A DNA stretch of 64,000 nucleotides from Nocardioides carbamazepini (GCF_024614185.1 NZ_JAHTLF010000008.1:248001-312000); one strand, 5' to 3'. Shown: positions 8,321-17,406, counted from the stretch's first letter. The notes: generated from the letters alone by a model not told the origin. Program-made: numbers and translations.

Positions 8321-9286
8321 GTGGAGTCGCCGAGCACCGACGTCGACAGCGTGGCGCGCGTCGCCGGCCGCATCCAGGCCAATGTGGAGAAGGTGATCGA
8401 GGGCAAGGGCGAGGTCGTCGCCGCCTCGATCGTCGTCCTGCTGGCCGAGGGCCACCTGCTCCTGGAGGACGTCCCGGGGGTCGGCAAGACCATGCTGAGC
8501 AAAGCACTCGCGCGCAGCATCGACTCGACGGTCCGCCGCATCCAGTTCACGCCGGACCTGCTGCCGTCCGACATCACCGGTGTGTCGGTCTACAACCAGT
8601 CGACCCGCGAGTTCGAGTTCCGCCCCGGCGGGGTGTTCGCCAACATCGTGATCGGCGACGAGATCAACCGGGCCTCCCCCAAGACCCAGTCGGCGCTGCT
8701 GGAGTGCATGGGCGAGCGACAGGTGACCGTCGACAACGTCACCTACCACCTGGAGTCGCCGTTCATGGTGATCGCGACCCAGAACCCGGTGGAGATGGAG
8801 GGCACCTATCCCCTGCCCGAGGCGCAGCGCGACCGCTTCCTCGCCCGGGTCTCGATCGGCTATCCCGTCCCCGCCGCGGAGATCGCCATGCTGGCCAACC
8901 ATGGCGAGGTCAGCCCCCTCGACGACCTGGAGCCGGTCACCGACAGCGCCGAGATCCGCAAGATGTGCGCGATCGTCGGCCAGGTGCACGTCTCCGACAC
9001 GGTGCAGCGCTATGCCGTCGCGCTCACGGCCGCCACCCGGCAGACGCCCGAGCTCGTGCTCGGCGCCTCACCGCGCGCCACGCTCCACCTGGTCCGGGCC
9101 GCCAAGGCGCGTGCCGCCCTGCAGCGGCGCGACTACGTCCTGCCCGACGACGTGCGGGCACTCGTGCAGCCCGTGCTCGCCCACCGGCTGCTGCCGAGCG
9201 CGGAGGCGGCGATCGGCGGCCGCACGATCGCGACCATCCTCGAGGGCATCGCGGCACAGGTCCCCGTGCCCGATCCGTCGTCCTGA
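8321..9286 (+). CDS. MoxR-family AAA+ ATPase
   Basis: A 321-residue AAA+ chaperone-like ATPase. Walker A is G-V-G-K-T (residues 53-57), Walker B is I-V-I-G-D-E-I-N-R-A, followed by the sensor segment A-T-Q-N-P-V-E-M-E-G-T-Y-P-L-P-E-A-Q and a C-terminal lid. The GTG start follows GAGAGGGAGAA. MoxR proteins work with adjacent DUF58 or VWA proteins in assembly or activation of envelope and metal-dependent complexes. Here it heads a three-gene set with DUF58 and transglutaminase genes, a widespread arrangement whose substrate is unknown. Confidence 0.95.
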   Translation: MESPSTDVDSVARVAGRIQANVEKVIEGKGEVVAASIVVLLAEGHLLLEDVPGVGKTMLSKALARSIDSTVRRIQFTPDLLPSDITGVSVYNQSTREFEFRPGGVFANIVIGDEINRASPKTQSALLECMGERQVTVDNVTYHLESPFMVIATQNPVEMEGTYPLPEAQRDRFLARVSIGYPVPAAEIAMLANHGEVSPLDDLEPVTDSAEIRKMCAIVGQVHVSDTVQRYAVALTAATRQTPELVLGASPRATLHLVRAAKARAALQRRDYVLPDDVRALVQPVLAHRLLPSAEAAIGGRTIATILEGIAAQVPVPDPSS

Positions 9287-9295
9287 GCGGCGCCG

Positions 9296-10555
9296 ATGCG
9301 GCGACCTCTCTCCTCCCTGACGCTCCGCGGCCGCGCCTTCCTGGCGGCCGGCGCGACGGCGGTGGTGTGCGCGATCGGCTTCGGCCAGCCCGCGCTGACC
9401 CGCGTCGGGGTGCTCATGATGGCGCTGCCGCTGCTGGCGGCACTCGTCGTGAGCAGGCGCCGGCACGACCCCGAGGTCACCCGCGCGGTCTGGCCCCGCC
9501 TGCTGCGCGCCGGTGAGACGGCGCGGATCGACCTCACCATCTCCAGCGACCGCAAGCGGTCCGACGGCGCGCTGCTGGTCGAGGACACCGTCCCCTACGC
9601 CCTCGGCGGTCGCGCCCGGTTCGTGCTGCAGGGACTCGGCGGCGCGTGGGAGCGCACCGTGTCCTATCCCGTCCGGTCCGACATCCGGGGCAGGTATGTC
9701 GTCGGTCCGGTCGTCGCCCGCCTCGCGGATCCCTTCGGGCTGGTCGAGCGGCGCCGGCCGATCGGCGGCACCGCCCAGCTGACCGTCACCCCACGCGTCG
9801 TCCCCCTCCCCTCGATCCCGCTGACCGGAGGCTGGCAGGGCGCCGGCGAGCACCGCCCCCAGGCGTTCGCGTCCGGATCGGCGGAGGACGTCAGCGTCCG
9901 GGAGTACCGTCGCGGCGACGACCTGCGGCGGGTGCACTGGCGCAGCTCGGCCCGGCTCGGCGAGCTGATGGTGCGGCGCGAGGAGCAGCCCTGGGAGGCG
10001 CACGCGACCGTCCTGCTGGACAACCGGCGGCTCGCCCACCGCGGCCAGGGGCCGGCCTCCAGCCTCGAGCCGGCGGTCATCGCCGCCGCCTCGGTGGCCG
10101 TCCACCTGGAGCAGCACGGGTACGCCGTCCAGCTCTGCACCGCCGACGGGCTGGGAGGCAGCACGTCCGGTCCCGACAAGATCGGCGCCAGGACCCTCGG
10201 CGCCGAGCGGGCCCTGGAGCACCTTGCCGTGCTCGAGATGTCGCACCGCAGCACGCTCGACGTCACCTGGTCCGGAGAGCAGGCCCGTGGCGGCGTCGTG
10301 GTGGCCGTCCTCGGTGGGTTCCTCCCGGACGACACCGCTGCCCTGCGCCGGATCCGGCACGACGCCGGGGTCGCCCTGGCCCTCGTGCTCGATGTCGGCC
10401 AGTGGTCGCCGACCCGCGCGGGGCTCGGCGGCGACACCGCCACCCCGGTCACGTCCCTGGCCTGGCGGGCCACCGGACTGGGGCCGAGGGACCAGCTCGA
10501 CGCGGCCTGGCGCGAGCTCGGCCGGGCTCCCGTGCGCGGGGGTGCGCGCGGATGA
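9296..10555 (+). CDS. DUF58 domain membrane protein
   Basis: A 419-residue protein with two close N-terminal membrane helices (about 12-52), a beta-rich middle and the DUF58 core with its signature V-R-E-Y-R-R-G-D-D...R-V-H-W-R-S-S-A-R near residues 200-220. DUF58 has a VWA-like fold and usually pairs with MoxR. It starts nine bases after moxR, and its TGA overlaps the next gene's ATG (ATGA), so the three genes are almost certainly one operon. Confidence 0.92.
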   Translation: MRRPLSSLTLRGRAFLAAGATAVVCAIGFGQPALTRVGVLMMALPLLAALVVSRRRHDPEVTRAVWPRLLRAGETARIDLTISSDRKRSDGALLVEDTVPYALGGRARFVLQGLGGAWERTVSYPVRSDIRGRYVVGPVVARLADPFGLVERRRPIGGTAQLTVTPRVVPLPSIPLTGGWQGAGEHRPQAFASGSAEDVSVREYRRGDDLRRVHWRSSARLGELMVRREEQPWEAHATVLLDNRRLAHRGQGPASSLEPAVIAAASVAVHLEQHGYAVQLCTADGLGGSTSGPDKIGARTLGAERALEHLAVLEMSHRSTLDVTWSGEQARGGVVVAVLGGFLPDDTAALRRIRHDAGVALALVLDVGQWSPTRAGLGGDTATPVTSLAWRATGLGPRDQLDAAWRELGRAPVRGGARG

Positions 10556-12915
10556 CCCAGCCCCGGCTGAGCGAGCGTCGCGGACCGTTCGGACCGACGC
10601 TGCTGCTCGGCGTCCTCGCCGTCGTGACGACGTGGGCGGCGCTCACGGCGTGGCGCGGGTTCGTCGAGCTCCCCGGCACCTATCTCCGTCCGCTCGCGGT
10701 CCTCGCCGCGCTGCTCGCGGTCAGCGGCGCCGCGCTGCGCTGGCTCGGCATGCCACGCTGGCTCACCGCCCTCACCCAGACGGTGATCACCGTCCTGGTG
10801 GTCACGCGCCAGATCACCGGCTCCCTCCTGCCCACCGGTGACACGGTCACCGCGATCTGGCACGCCCTGGAGACGTCGGTCGACAGCGCGCGCCAGTACG
10901 CCGCTCCGATCGGCGACCAGGTCCCTCCGGTCTGGCCGCTGCTGCTCGTCGCCGGCGCCGCCGTCCTCCTGCTCGTGGAGACGCTGGCCTGCACGCTGCG
11001 CAAGGTGCCGGCCGCGGGACTCGGCCTGCTCGCGGTCTACGCGCTGCCGAGCGGGGTGCTCGACGGCGGACCGGACGTGTGGAGCTTCGTCGGCGCGGCC
11101 GGGGGCTTCCTCGTCCTCCTGCACCTCGACTCCCGCGACCACCTCCTGCGGTGGGGGCGCACGGTAGGCCCCGACGAGGACACGCTGTGGCGGGGCAACC
11201 CGATGCGGGAGGCGATGCGCGCCGGCGCGGGCCGGATCGGGGTCGGCGCGACCGCGATCGCCCTCGTCATCCCCGCGTTCCTCCCGACGGTGGGCGTGAA
11301 CGTGCTCGATCTCGGGTCGGGCGGCGGCAACGGCGACATCCGGATCCGCAAGCCGATCGCCGACATGCGCCGCGACCTGGAGCGGGGCCGCGACCTGCCG
11401 CTCATCCAGGTCCGCACCGACGACCCCGCCCCGTCGTACCTCCGTGTCTCGGTGCTCAACCGCTACACCGGCGACGAGTGGAGCAGCGGCGACCGCGACG
11501 TCGCCCGGGACGACCGCGCCGACGGCGTGGTGGCGCGTCCTCCCGGCCTGTCGAGCGAGGTGCGGACCACGGAGTACGACTACGACGTCTCGATCACCGA
11601 GGACTTCGACTCGACCTGGCTGCCGACGCAGTACCCCGTCGCGGCCGTCGACGCTCCGGGCGACTGGCGCTTCGACCCCGCGACGATGGACTTCCTGGCC
11701 GCCGACGACGACCTCGACACCCGCGAGCTCGACTACACGATGACGGCGCTGCAGCCGGACTTCGGCACGCAGCGCGAGTTCTTCCGCGACTCCGCGGCCG
11801 ACGACGTGTCCGAGGAGGTCCTCCAGCTGCCGGGCGCCGTGCCGCCCATCGTGCGGAACCTGGCCCGCGACGTCACCGGGGGCGCCGTCTCCGACTACGA
11901 GCGCGCCCTGCTGCTGCAGCGATGGTTCCGCCAGGACGGCGGGTTCACCTATGACCTGACCAGGGCCCCGGAGGGAACCGGCAACCAGACCCTGGAGGGC
12001 TTCCTCGCCCGCAACGGCCGGGTCGGCTACTGCGAGCAGTTCGCCTCCGCGATGGCGGTCATGGCGCGGACGCTCGGCATCCCCGCACGGGTCGCGGTCG
12101 GCTTCCTCGAGCCGGACCAGGTCGGTGACGGCCTGTGGGAGTACAGCAGCCACGACCTGCACGCCTGGCCGGAGCTGTACTTCGCCGGCTCGGGCTGGGT
12201 GCGCTTCGAGCCCACGCCCTCCGGGCGCGTGGCGGACGTGCCGGCCTACACGCGGGTCCCGGTCGACGGCGGCAGCGACGACCCCCGGGGCGGCCCGACG
12301 GCGGCGTCGTCCGCCGCACCCGGCGCGACCGCGACGGTCGCGCCCAGCACCGGGCCGGGGCGGCGCCCGGACATCGAGCGCGACGGGGGCAGCGCCACGT
12401 CCGCGGACGAGGGCGGCATCCCCACTCCCCTGCTGGTGGGCGGCCTCGTCGTCCTCGTGCTGTTGCTGCTCGGCGGTGCGGCCATCGGCGGTCCGGCGAC
12501 GATCCGGGCACGAGCCCGGCGGCACCGGCTGGCCGGTTCGCCCGACGAGGTGTGGAGCGAGGTACGGGCGACGGCGCTCGACCTGGGCCGTGGCTGGCCC
12601 GACGGCCGCTCACCCCGGGAGGCCGGGCGCCTGCTCCTCGACCACCTCGGGGCGCCGAGCGACCCGACCGCCGAGCGTCCACGCACCGGTGCCGACGCCG
12701 CGCCCGAGGCGGCCGATGCGCTGGAGCGGCTGGTCCTCGCCGTCGAGCGGTCCCGCTACGCGCGCTCCGGAGCGGTGGCGACGCAGGAGCGCACCACCCT
12801 CGCCGAGGACGGTGCGCTCGTGGTCGCCGCGCTGGAGGCGGGCGTCAGCCGGCGGGCCCGGCGCCAGGCCCGGTGGATCCCGATCTCGATCTGGCGCCGG
12901 CCCGATGCCCGATAG
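10552..12915 (+). CDS. Membrane transglutaminase-like protein (DUF3488/TgpA type)
   Basis: A 787-residue protein: about six N-terminal membrane helices (residues 15-245), an extracytoplasmic transglutaminase-like domain, a Pro/Ser/Thr-rich linker, one more helix (near residues 625-645) and a cytoplasmic C-terminal DUF4129-like region. The thiol-protease-like site shows Cys494 in V-G-Y-C-E-Q-F-A and His537 in L-H-A-W-P-E-L-Y. The usual Asp of D-P-T-P is Glu here (F-E-P-T-P), as I recall in other actinobacterial members. The start is the ATG overlapping the DUF58 stop; the longer frame upstream is a DUF58 shadow. Likely acts on envelope proteins or peptidoglycan, target unknown. Confidence 0.92.
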   Translation: MTQPRLSERRGPFGPTLLLGVLAVVTTWAALTAWRGFVELPGTYLRPLAVLAALLAVSGAALRWLGMPRWLTALTQTVITVLVVTRQITGSLLPTGDTVTAIWHALETSVDSARQYAAPIGDQVPPVWPLLLVAGAAVLLLVETLACTLRKVPAAGLGLLAVYALPSGVLDGGPDVWSFVGAAGGFLVLLHLDSRDHLLRWGRTVGPDEDTLWRGNPMREAMRAGAGRIGVGATAIALVIPAFLPTVGVNVLDLGSGGGNGDIRIRKPIADMRRDLERGRDLPLIQVRTDDPAPSYLRVSVLNRYTGDEWSSGDRDVARDDRADGVVARPPGLSSEVRTTEYDYDVSITEDFDSTWLPTQYPVAAVDAPGDWRFDPATMDFLAADDDLDTRELDYTMTALQPDFGTQREFFRDSAADDVSEEVLQLPGAVPPIVRNLARDVTGGAVSDYERALLLQRWFRQDGGFTYDLTRAPEGTGNQTLEGFLARNGRVGYCEQFASAMAVMARTLGIPARVAVGFLEPDQVGDGLWEYSSHDLHAWPELYFAGSGWVRFEPTPSGRVADVPAYTRVPVDGGSDDPRGGPTAASSAAPGATATVAPSTGPGRRPDIERDGGSATSADEGGIPTPLLVGGLVVLVLLLLGGAAIGGPATIRARARRHRLAGSPDEVWSEVRATALDLGRGWPDGRSPREAGRLLLDHLGAPSDPTAERPRTGADAAPEAADALERLVLAVERSRYARSGAVATQERTTLAEDGALVVAALEAGVSRRARRQARWIPISIWRRPDAR

Positions 12916-13271
12916 TCAGCGCAGCGGCAGGTAGACGACCTGGCCGGACCATTCGCCGGCGTCGCTCGCTCCCACGATGGCCGCGAGCTCGTTGATCGCC
13001 GTACCGATGGACATGGTCGTAGGCAAGACGAAGACACCGGGCATCGGCAGGCCGGCGGCCACTCGTCGATGGCGAGGTCCGGCATGGTCCGAATGTCCTG
13101 TGTCACCAGCGCCCGTCCATCGTCTGCAGCCCACTGAAGGATGCTCGGATCATCCACGGTGCGGAGACCGACGTCCTGGACCCGCACGATGTCCACATCC
13201 TCGATGTGCCGTCGCAATCCTGCGACCAGCGAGCGGGCAATGTGCTCGTCGGCAACGAGCCGGACGATCAC
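12916..13271 (-). pseudogene. Frameshifted DUF5615 (PIN-like) toxin gene
   Basis: Reading from the GTG at 13271 gives a DUF5615-type opening: V-R-L-V-A-D-E-H-I, then V-T-Q-D-I-R-T-M-P. The family continuation A-A-G-L-P-M-P-G-V-F-V-L-P and G-E-W-S-G-Q-V-V-Y-L-P-L is in another frame that ends at 12916. The switch falls near 13062-13068 and fits one missing base. If the base is restored the protein is about 118 residues, normal for the family. Its start overlaps the antitoxin stop (GTGA). It is either a decayed toxin or a sequencing error. Confidence 0.8.
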
Positions 13272-13597
13272 CTGTCCAGCCGCGCGAGGAGCTTGGCGCG
13301 CAGGCCCTCCGGCGGGTAGGACTCCTCGAGACGGGTCTGGAGCTCGGAGCCGAGCCGCAGCTGCTCACTCAGATAGGCCTCGACTTCAGCCCGATGCCGC
13401 AGGTAGTAGGAGAAGATCGCGTAGACATCGGCCAACGACACGATCTCGTAGTCGTCGTGGATCGCCTCGGGCGACTCGCCCCGCTTGAAGGCGGCTACCA
13501 GGATGTCGAGGGAGATCCTGGTGCCGGGCACCATGAGCCTGCCGGCCTGGTCTCGGACCAGCGGAACCGGCTCGGGTTCGATTGCCGCAGCCGTCAT
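13268..13597 (-). CDS. DUF433 family antitoxin
   Basis: A 109-residue protein with a DUF433 core (V-P-G-T-R-I-S-L-D-I-L-V-A-A-F...G-E-S-P-E-A-I-H-D-D-Y) followed by a helical tail. DUF433 proteins are helix-turn-helix antitoxins paired with DUF5615 PIN-like toxins. I chose the ATG at 13597, which follows an AGGAGG 10 bases upstream; the open frame further upstream has no family resemblance. It is intact while the downstream toxin frame is broken. Bases 13598-13769 hold no recognisable gene. Confidence 0.8.
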   Translation of the reverse strand: MTAAAIEPEPVPLVRDQAGRLMVPGTRISLDILVAAFKRGESPEAIHDDYEIVSLADVYAIFSYYLRHRAEVEAYLSEQLRLGSELQTRLEESYPPEGLRAKLLARLDR

Positions 13598-13769
13598 CGC
13601 GAAGGCACCTCCTGTGGTGACAGCTACCGGCACCTGCACCGATCGGGTCCGAGCGCTCGGCCGGCAGCGTGGCGGACGGCGGCGCAGCCGCATCGAGCGA
13701 CGCCCGCGGTCCGAGCGCAGCGAGGACCGGGCGGCGAGCTCGATATCCGACACGCTCGGCCCGAAGGAC

Positions 13770-14192
13770 TCAGAAGCCGCGGTCCTTGCGGCGGCGCCAG
13801 CGCGCCTGGAGGGTGTCCATGAAGCCCGAGGAACGGCCGTGTCCGTGACTGCGACCGCGACGACCGCCGTCGACGACGCCGAAGCCGGAGGGATGCGAGG
13901 AGACGTGCGGCGCGGCGCCCGGCCGCTGGCCCCGGAGCGAGCCGAGCAGGATGGTCGCGGAGGCGAGCATGATCAGGAAGCCCGCGACCCCGACGGGCCA
14001 GTAGCCGCTGACGGCCCCGCCCATCATGACCGTGACACCGACGGCGAAGACGACGCCGGCCAGGATGGCCCGGCGACGGGCCGCCTGCCGGAGGGTCGTG
14101 CCCCGCAGGGTGGACGCGAACTTGGGGTCCTCCTCGCTGAGGGCGCGCTCCATCTGCTCCAGCAGTCGCAGCTCCTCTTCCGAGAGTGGCAC
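13770..14192 (-). CDS. DUF3040 family membrane protein
   Basis: A 140-residue actinobacterial protein beginning V-P-L-S-E-E-E-L-R-L-L-E-Q-M-E-R-A-L, the standard DUF3040 opening. The GTG at 14192 has GGAGG seven bases upstream. The N-terminal amphipathic part ends in an Arg cluster, two membrane helices follow (about 42-85), and the tail is rich in Gly, Ser, His and Arg. In many actinobacteria a DUF3040 gene lies between dinB and the dcw cluster, as here. Function unknown. Confidence 0.85.
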   Translation of the reverse strand: MPLSEEELRLLEQMERALSEEDPKFASTLRGTTLRQAARRRAILAGVVFAVGVTVMMGGAVSGYWPVGVAGFLIMLASATILLGSLRGQRPGAAPHVSSHPSGFGVVDGGRRGRSHGHGRSSGFMDTLQARWRRRKDRGF

Positions 14193-14330
14193 CGAATCCT
14201 CCGACACGTGTGAGGCGGTTCTCCGCCGATGACTCTTCCTCCAAGTGTAGGCAGGCATCTCCAGCGGGGGTAGGGCGTCCCCCGAAATTGTGCGGTCGGC
14301 CGCTCCGGGAGCGTGCCCGAGGATCAGGGG

Positions 14331-15536
14331 CTACAGCAGGCTGGCGCGGCGCACGGCCGCGTGACCGAACCGGTCGACGGCCCGGTCGACCGCGCGATCG
14401 GCGTCGATCCAGCCCGGGTCGCGATCCCCCAGCGCCAGCTGGCGGCCGTCCCCGGAACGCACGTGGCGCAGCCCCTCGACCCGGACGCCGACCAGCCGCA
14501 CGGCCGCCGGACGGGGTCGCCGGGCGTCGAGGAGTCCGTCGAGCAGGGCGACCGCGACGGCGTACACCTCCTGGGTGACGTCGGTGCGCTCCGGCAGCGT
14601 CCGCGAGCGCTGGACGGTGGTGAAGTCGGAGTAGCGGACGGTGACCGTGACGGTCCGGCCGGTACGCCGCGCACCCCGGACCCGGGCCACGACCCGGGCG
14701 GTCAGCCGGAGCAGCTCGCGGCGCAGCGCCACCCGGTCGCGGATGTCGACCGCGAGCGTGTGCTGGGCGCCCATGCTGCCCTCCGGCTCACCCTCCCCGA
14801 ATCCGAAGACACCGGCGCCACCGGCGACCAGCTCGGTGCGGTCCGTCCCCCACACCAGGGCATGCAGCCGGCCGCCCAGATGGCGACCGACCATCCGGCG
14901 GAGCAGGTCGACCGGGATGGCGGCGACGTCGCCGACGGTGATCAGGCCGAGCCGTTGCAGCCGCTGACGCGTGGCCTCGCCGACGCCGTAGAGGACACCG
15001 ATGTCGAGCGGGTGCACCTCGGCGACGAACCGCTCCGGCCGGATCACCCGGACGCCGTCGGGCTTGGCCTGCCGGCTCGCGAGCTTGGCGACCGACACGG
15101 ACGCGGCGATGCCGACCGAGCAGGTGATGCCGTGCTCGGCCCGCACCCGGGAGCGGAGTCGCTCGGCGATCGCCTCCGGCGGTCCGAACAGCCGGACCGC
15201 GCCACGGACGTCGAGGAAGGCCTCGTCGAGCGAGGTCACCTCGACGACCGGCGTGATCGTGCGGAAGGTCTCCATGATCGCCTTGGAGACCGGCGTGAGC
15301 AGGCCGAAGTCGGGCGCCATGGTGACGGCGTCGGGGCAGAGCCGAGCCGCCTCGGCGCCCGGCATCCCGGAGCGGATGCCGTAGCCGCGGGCCGGGTAGT
15401 TGGCCGACAGGACGACGCCGCGATGCCCGCCGCCGACGACGACCGGGACGTGCTGGAGCTCGGGGCGGTCGCGGATCATCACAGACGCGTAGAACGCGTC
15501 CATGTCGACATGGAGGATCGGACAGGCGACGGTCAC
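14331..15536 (-). CDS. dinB: DNA polymerase IV (Y family), DinB
   Basis: Error-prone translesion polymerase of 401 residues. The Y-family catalytic acids are visible: Asp11 and Asp13 in H-V-D-M-D-A-F-Y, and Asp104-Glu105 in T-S-L-D-E-A-F-L-D-V. The steric and finger segment S-A-N-Y-P-A-R-G-Y-G-I-R is present, followed by helix-hairpin-helix and little-finger regions. No clear beta-clamp motif is seen at the C-terminus, which ends R-R-A-S-L-L. It begins with GTG, 60 bases after the methyltransferase stop, in the same direction as a LexA-controlled gene set. Confidence 0.95.
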   Translation of the reverse strand: MTVACPILHVDMDAFYASVMIRDRPELQHVPVVVGGGHRGVVLSANYPARGYGIRSGMPGAEAARLCPDAVTMAPDFGLLTPVSKAIMETFRTITPVVEVTSLDEAFLDVRGAVRLFGPPEAIAERLRSRVRAEHGITCSVGIAASVSVAKLASRQAKPDGVRVIRPERFVAEVHPLDIGVLYGVGEATRQRLQRLGLITVGDVAAIPVDLLRRMVGRHLGGRLHALVWGTDRTELVAGGAGVFGFGEGEPEGSMGAQHTLAVDIRDRVALRRELLRLTARVVARVRGARRTGRTVTVTVRYSDFTTVQRSRTLPERTDVTQEVYAVAVALLDGLLDARRPRPAAVRLVGVRVEGLRHVRSGDGRQLALGDRDPGWIDADRAVDRAVDRFGHAAVRRASLL

Positions 15537-15596
15537 GGCCCGCCCCAGGACCGGGCGGAGCCTGCCACGCGCGGGGCGGAGCCTGCCGCGCGGACG

Positions 15597-16313
15597 TCAG
15601 GACGCGGCGTGCGCCAGGACGTGGAGCTGCGTGGCCAGCGGGAGGTACTCCGGGCGGCGCGCGACCGCACGCTCCAGCTCGACGAGGGCCGCGGCCGCAC
15701 CCGGCTCCTGGTCGACGAGCGCGGAGGGCACCAGGTCGGCGAAGACCCGGACGGCATGGACCGACGCCGCGGCGAAGCCGTGCTCGGCGAGCAGCTCGCC
15801 GATCTCGTCGGCGGTGAACCGGCGGCCGGTGCGAGCGTCCATCGGAGCGCGGTCGTCGAGCAGGGCCCGCGCCTGCTGGAAGTGCCCGGCCATGGCTCGG
15901 GTGATGACGGCGGCGTGCCGCTGGCCGACCACCAGGCTGAGCAGCCCGCCCGGCCGGAGCACCTGACCGATCCGGTCCAGTGCGAGCACGGGATCGACGA
16001 CCTCGAGCACGCCGTGGCACAGGACCACGTCGGCGCTGCCGGCGCCGACCACGTCGACCAGGTCGGTGACGTCGCCCTGCAGCCCGGAGACCTCGACGCC
16101 GACCTCCTGAGCGCGTCGCCCGAGAGCCGCCAGGGCGTCCGGGCTCGGGTCGACGACGCGGACCCGATGGCCGGACTCGGCCAGCCGCACGGCGAACCCA
16201 CCGGTGCCGCCGCCCAGGTCCACGACCTCGCGGGGTCCACCCGCAAGCGCGGACTCCAGGGCGTCCCACACGACCGCGGTGCGGACCGAACCACGCTGCT
16301 CGCGAGAGGCCAT
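15597..16313 (-). CDS. SAM-dependent methyltransferase (class I)
   Basis: A 238-residue Rossmann-fold methyltransferase: motif I V-V-D-L-G-G-G-T-G-G-F (about 30-40), the acidic loop V-V-D-P-S near residue 54, D-V-V-L-C-H-G-V-L-E for motif IV, then L-R-P-G-G-L-L-S. Substrate unknown. It lies between the HEPN gene and dinB. The start is the ATG at 16313; a -10-like TAATGT seven bases upstream suggests it can also be made from its own leaderless transcript. Confidence 0.88.
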   Translation of the reverse strand: MASREQRGSVRTAVVWDALESALAGGPREVVDLGGGTGGFAVRLAESGHRVRVVDPSPDALAALGRRAQEVGVEVSGLQGDVTDLVDVVGAGSADVVLCHGVLEVVDPVLALDRIGQVLRPGGLLSLVVGQRHAAVITRAMAGHFQQARALLDDRAPMDARTGRRFTADEIGELLAEHGFAAASVHAVRVFADLVPSALVDQEPGAAAALVELERAVARRPEYLPLATQLHVLAHAAS

Positions 16314-16320
16314 GTGCCGA

Positions 16321-16326
16321 ACATTA
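16321..16326 (-). promoter_or_regulatory. Putative -10 element for the methyltransferase gene
   Basis: TAATGT on the minus strand ends seven bases before the ATG at 16313, the geometry of actinobacterial leaderless promoters. It would give an internal promoter in the HEPN-methyltransferase-dinB set. Confidence 0.4.
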
Positions 16327-16360
16327 GTGGCTGCCAGGACTCAGGGCGCCAGGCGCTCCG

Positions 16361-16819
16361 TCACCCGACCGCGAGACCGGCGAGCTGCTCGCCGAGCGGG
16401 ACGTGGGGCGTCAGGCCGAGGGCCTGCTCGACCAGGGCGAGGAACCGGTCGGCGTCACGGACCAGGTCATCGGCCTCGCGCTCGCTCGCCGCCCGCGCGG
16501 AGCCGGCCTCGGCGGCCGCGCGCTTGGCGGCTCCGGCAGCGAAGAAGGCGGCCCACTCGGACAGCTCGGGGGCGACCTCCGCCAGCAGCACCCAGGCGTT
16601 GCGCTGGGCGCGGCGCCGGCCCGACGTGGGCCGGGCCCGCGCGGCCAGCAGCGCGGCCGCGGCGCGCAACGCGGCGACGTGCGCACAGGCGTAGCGGGTG
16701 GCGACGTCGCGGGCCGCCACCGCCTCGCTCAGGGATTCTGCCGACCGGATCAGGTAGTTGTGGGTGGTCGCCGGCAGCGCATGCGGGCTGACCGTGAAGG
16801 GGGCGAACTGCTGGGCCAC
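16361..16819 (-). CDS. SAV_6107 family HEPN protein
   Basis: A 152-residue all-helical protein of the SAV_6107 HEPN family. HEPN domains are often RNases or nucleotide-binding partners; I do not see a clear R-x4-6-H catalytic motif, so a nuclease role is unproven. The GTG at 16819 follows AAGGAGAA. The protein is Ala-rich with long amphipathic helices (about 25-60 and 75-150). The LexA box 24 bases upstream makes it a likely SOS gene, in line with the dinB gene downstream. Confidence 0.82.
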   Translation of the reverse strand: MAQQFAPFTVSPHALPATTHNYLIRSAESLSEAVAARDVATRYACAHVAALRAAAALLAARARPTSGRRRAQRNAWVLLAEVAPELSEWAAFFAAGAAKRAAAEAGSARAASEREADDLVRDADRFLALVEQALGLTPHVPLGEQLAGLAVG

Positions 16820-16842
16820 GGCGTCTTCTCCTTCGGATGGCT

Positions 16843-16858
16843 TCGAACATCTGTTCGA
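16843..16858 (-). promoter_or_regulatory. LexA (SOS) box
   Basis: A perfect palindrome TCGAAC-ATCT-GTTCGA, identical to the actinobacterial LexA consensus TCGAAC-N4-GTTCGA. It ends 24 bases before the GTG of the HEPN gene, where it would cover the promoter. Bound LexA should repress the HEPN, methyltransferase and dinB genes until RecA-stimulated self-cleavage. Confidence 0.93.
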
Positions 16859-16892
16859 ATAAGCCGAAGGTACACCCCGGGTCCGACACGAC

Positions 16893-17360
16893 TCAAGAGT
16901 CGACGCGCTCCGCGCCCCGGCCGGCGTCCCGGACGTACCGCTGGCTCTGCGGATGCCACAGGAAGACCAGCGTCACCGCACCGATCACGGCGGCGGCGAT
17001 CGCCATCCCGTCGACCATCGTCGGTGGGTCGGTGCGGACCGTGGCGACCGCGACCAGGATCACGCCGACCACGATCGCGGCCAACGCCTGCCGCGCCCAG
17101 TCGTAGCCGGTCCGGAAGAGCGCGATCAGGGTCGCCGCCAGGACCGCGGTGACGCCGTACAGGACCAGGATCACGGGGACGAACTCGACCGGCTGGACCG
17201 TGCTGTCGCCGACCTGCATCGGCGACCAGACGCTGCCGAGGTCGTCACGCCGGGCGACGACGAGCACGCACACCAGCAGGCCGGCCGCGACCAGGAACCA
17301 CAACAGCCAGCACGCGATCACGACGGCGGGCGGCCGGGCCTGCTGCTCGGTCTCGGGCAT
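16893..17360 (-). CDS. Four-helix membrane protein
   Basis: A 155-residue protein with four predicted membrane helices (about 13-35, 62-84, 90-110 and 118-138) and a polar C-terminal tail. The ATG at 17360 has an ideal GGAGGAAGC just upstream, so the much longer open frame beyond it is not used. No family recognised. It is divergent from the YbaK-like gene. Confidence 0.75.
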   Translation of the reverse strand: MPETEQQARPPAVVIACWLLWFLVAAGLLVCVLVVARRDDLGSVWSPMQVGDSTVQPVEFVPVILVLYGVTAVLAATLIALFRTGYDWARQALAAIVVGVILVAVATVRTDPPTMVDGMAIAAAVIGAVTLVFLWHPQSQRYVRDAGRGAERVDS

Positions 17361-17393
17361 GCTTCCTCCAGTCCGTGGGTGGGTCGTGCTCGG

Positions 17394-17399
17394 TAGGGT
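17394..17399 (+). promoter_or_regulatory. Putative leaderless -10 for the YbaK-like gene
   Basis: TAGGGT ends seven bases before the ATG at 17407; no Shine-Dalgarno sequence is seen. Confidence 0.45.
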
Positions 17400-17406
17400 C
17401 ATCCCC

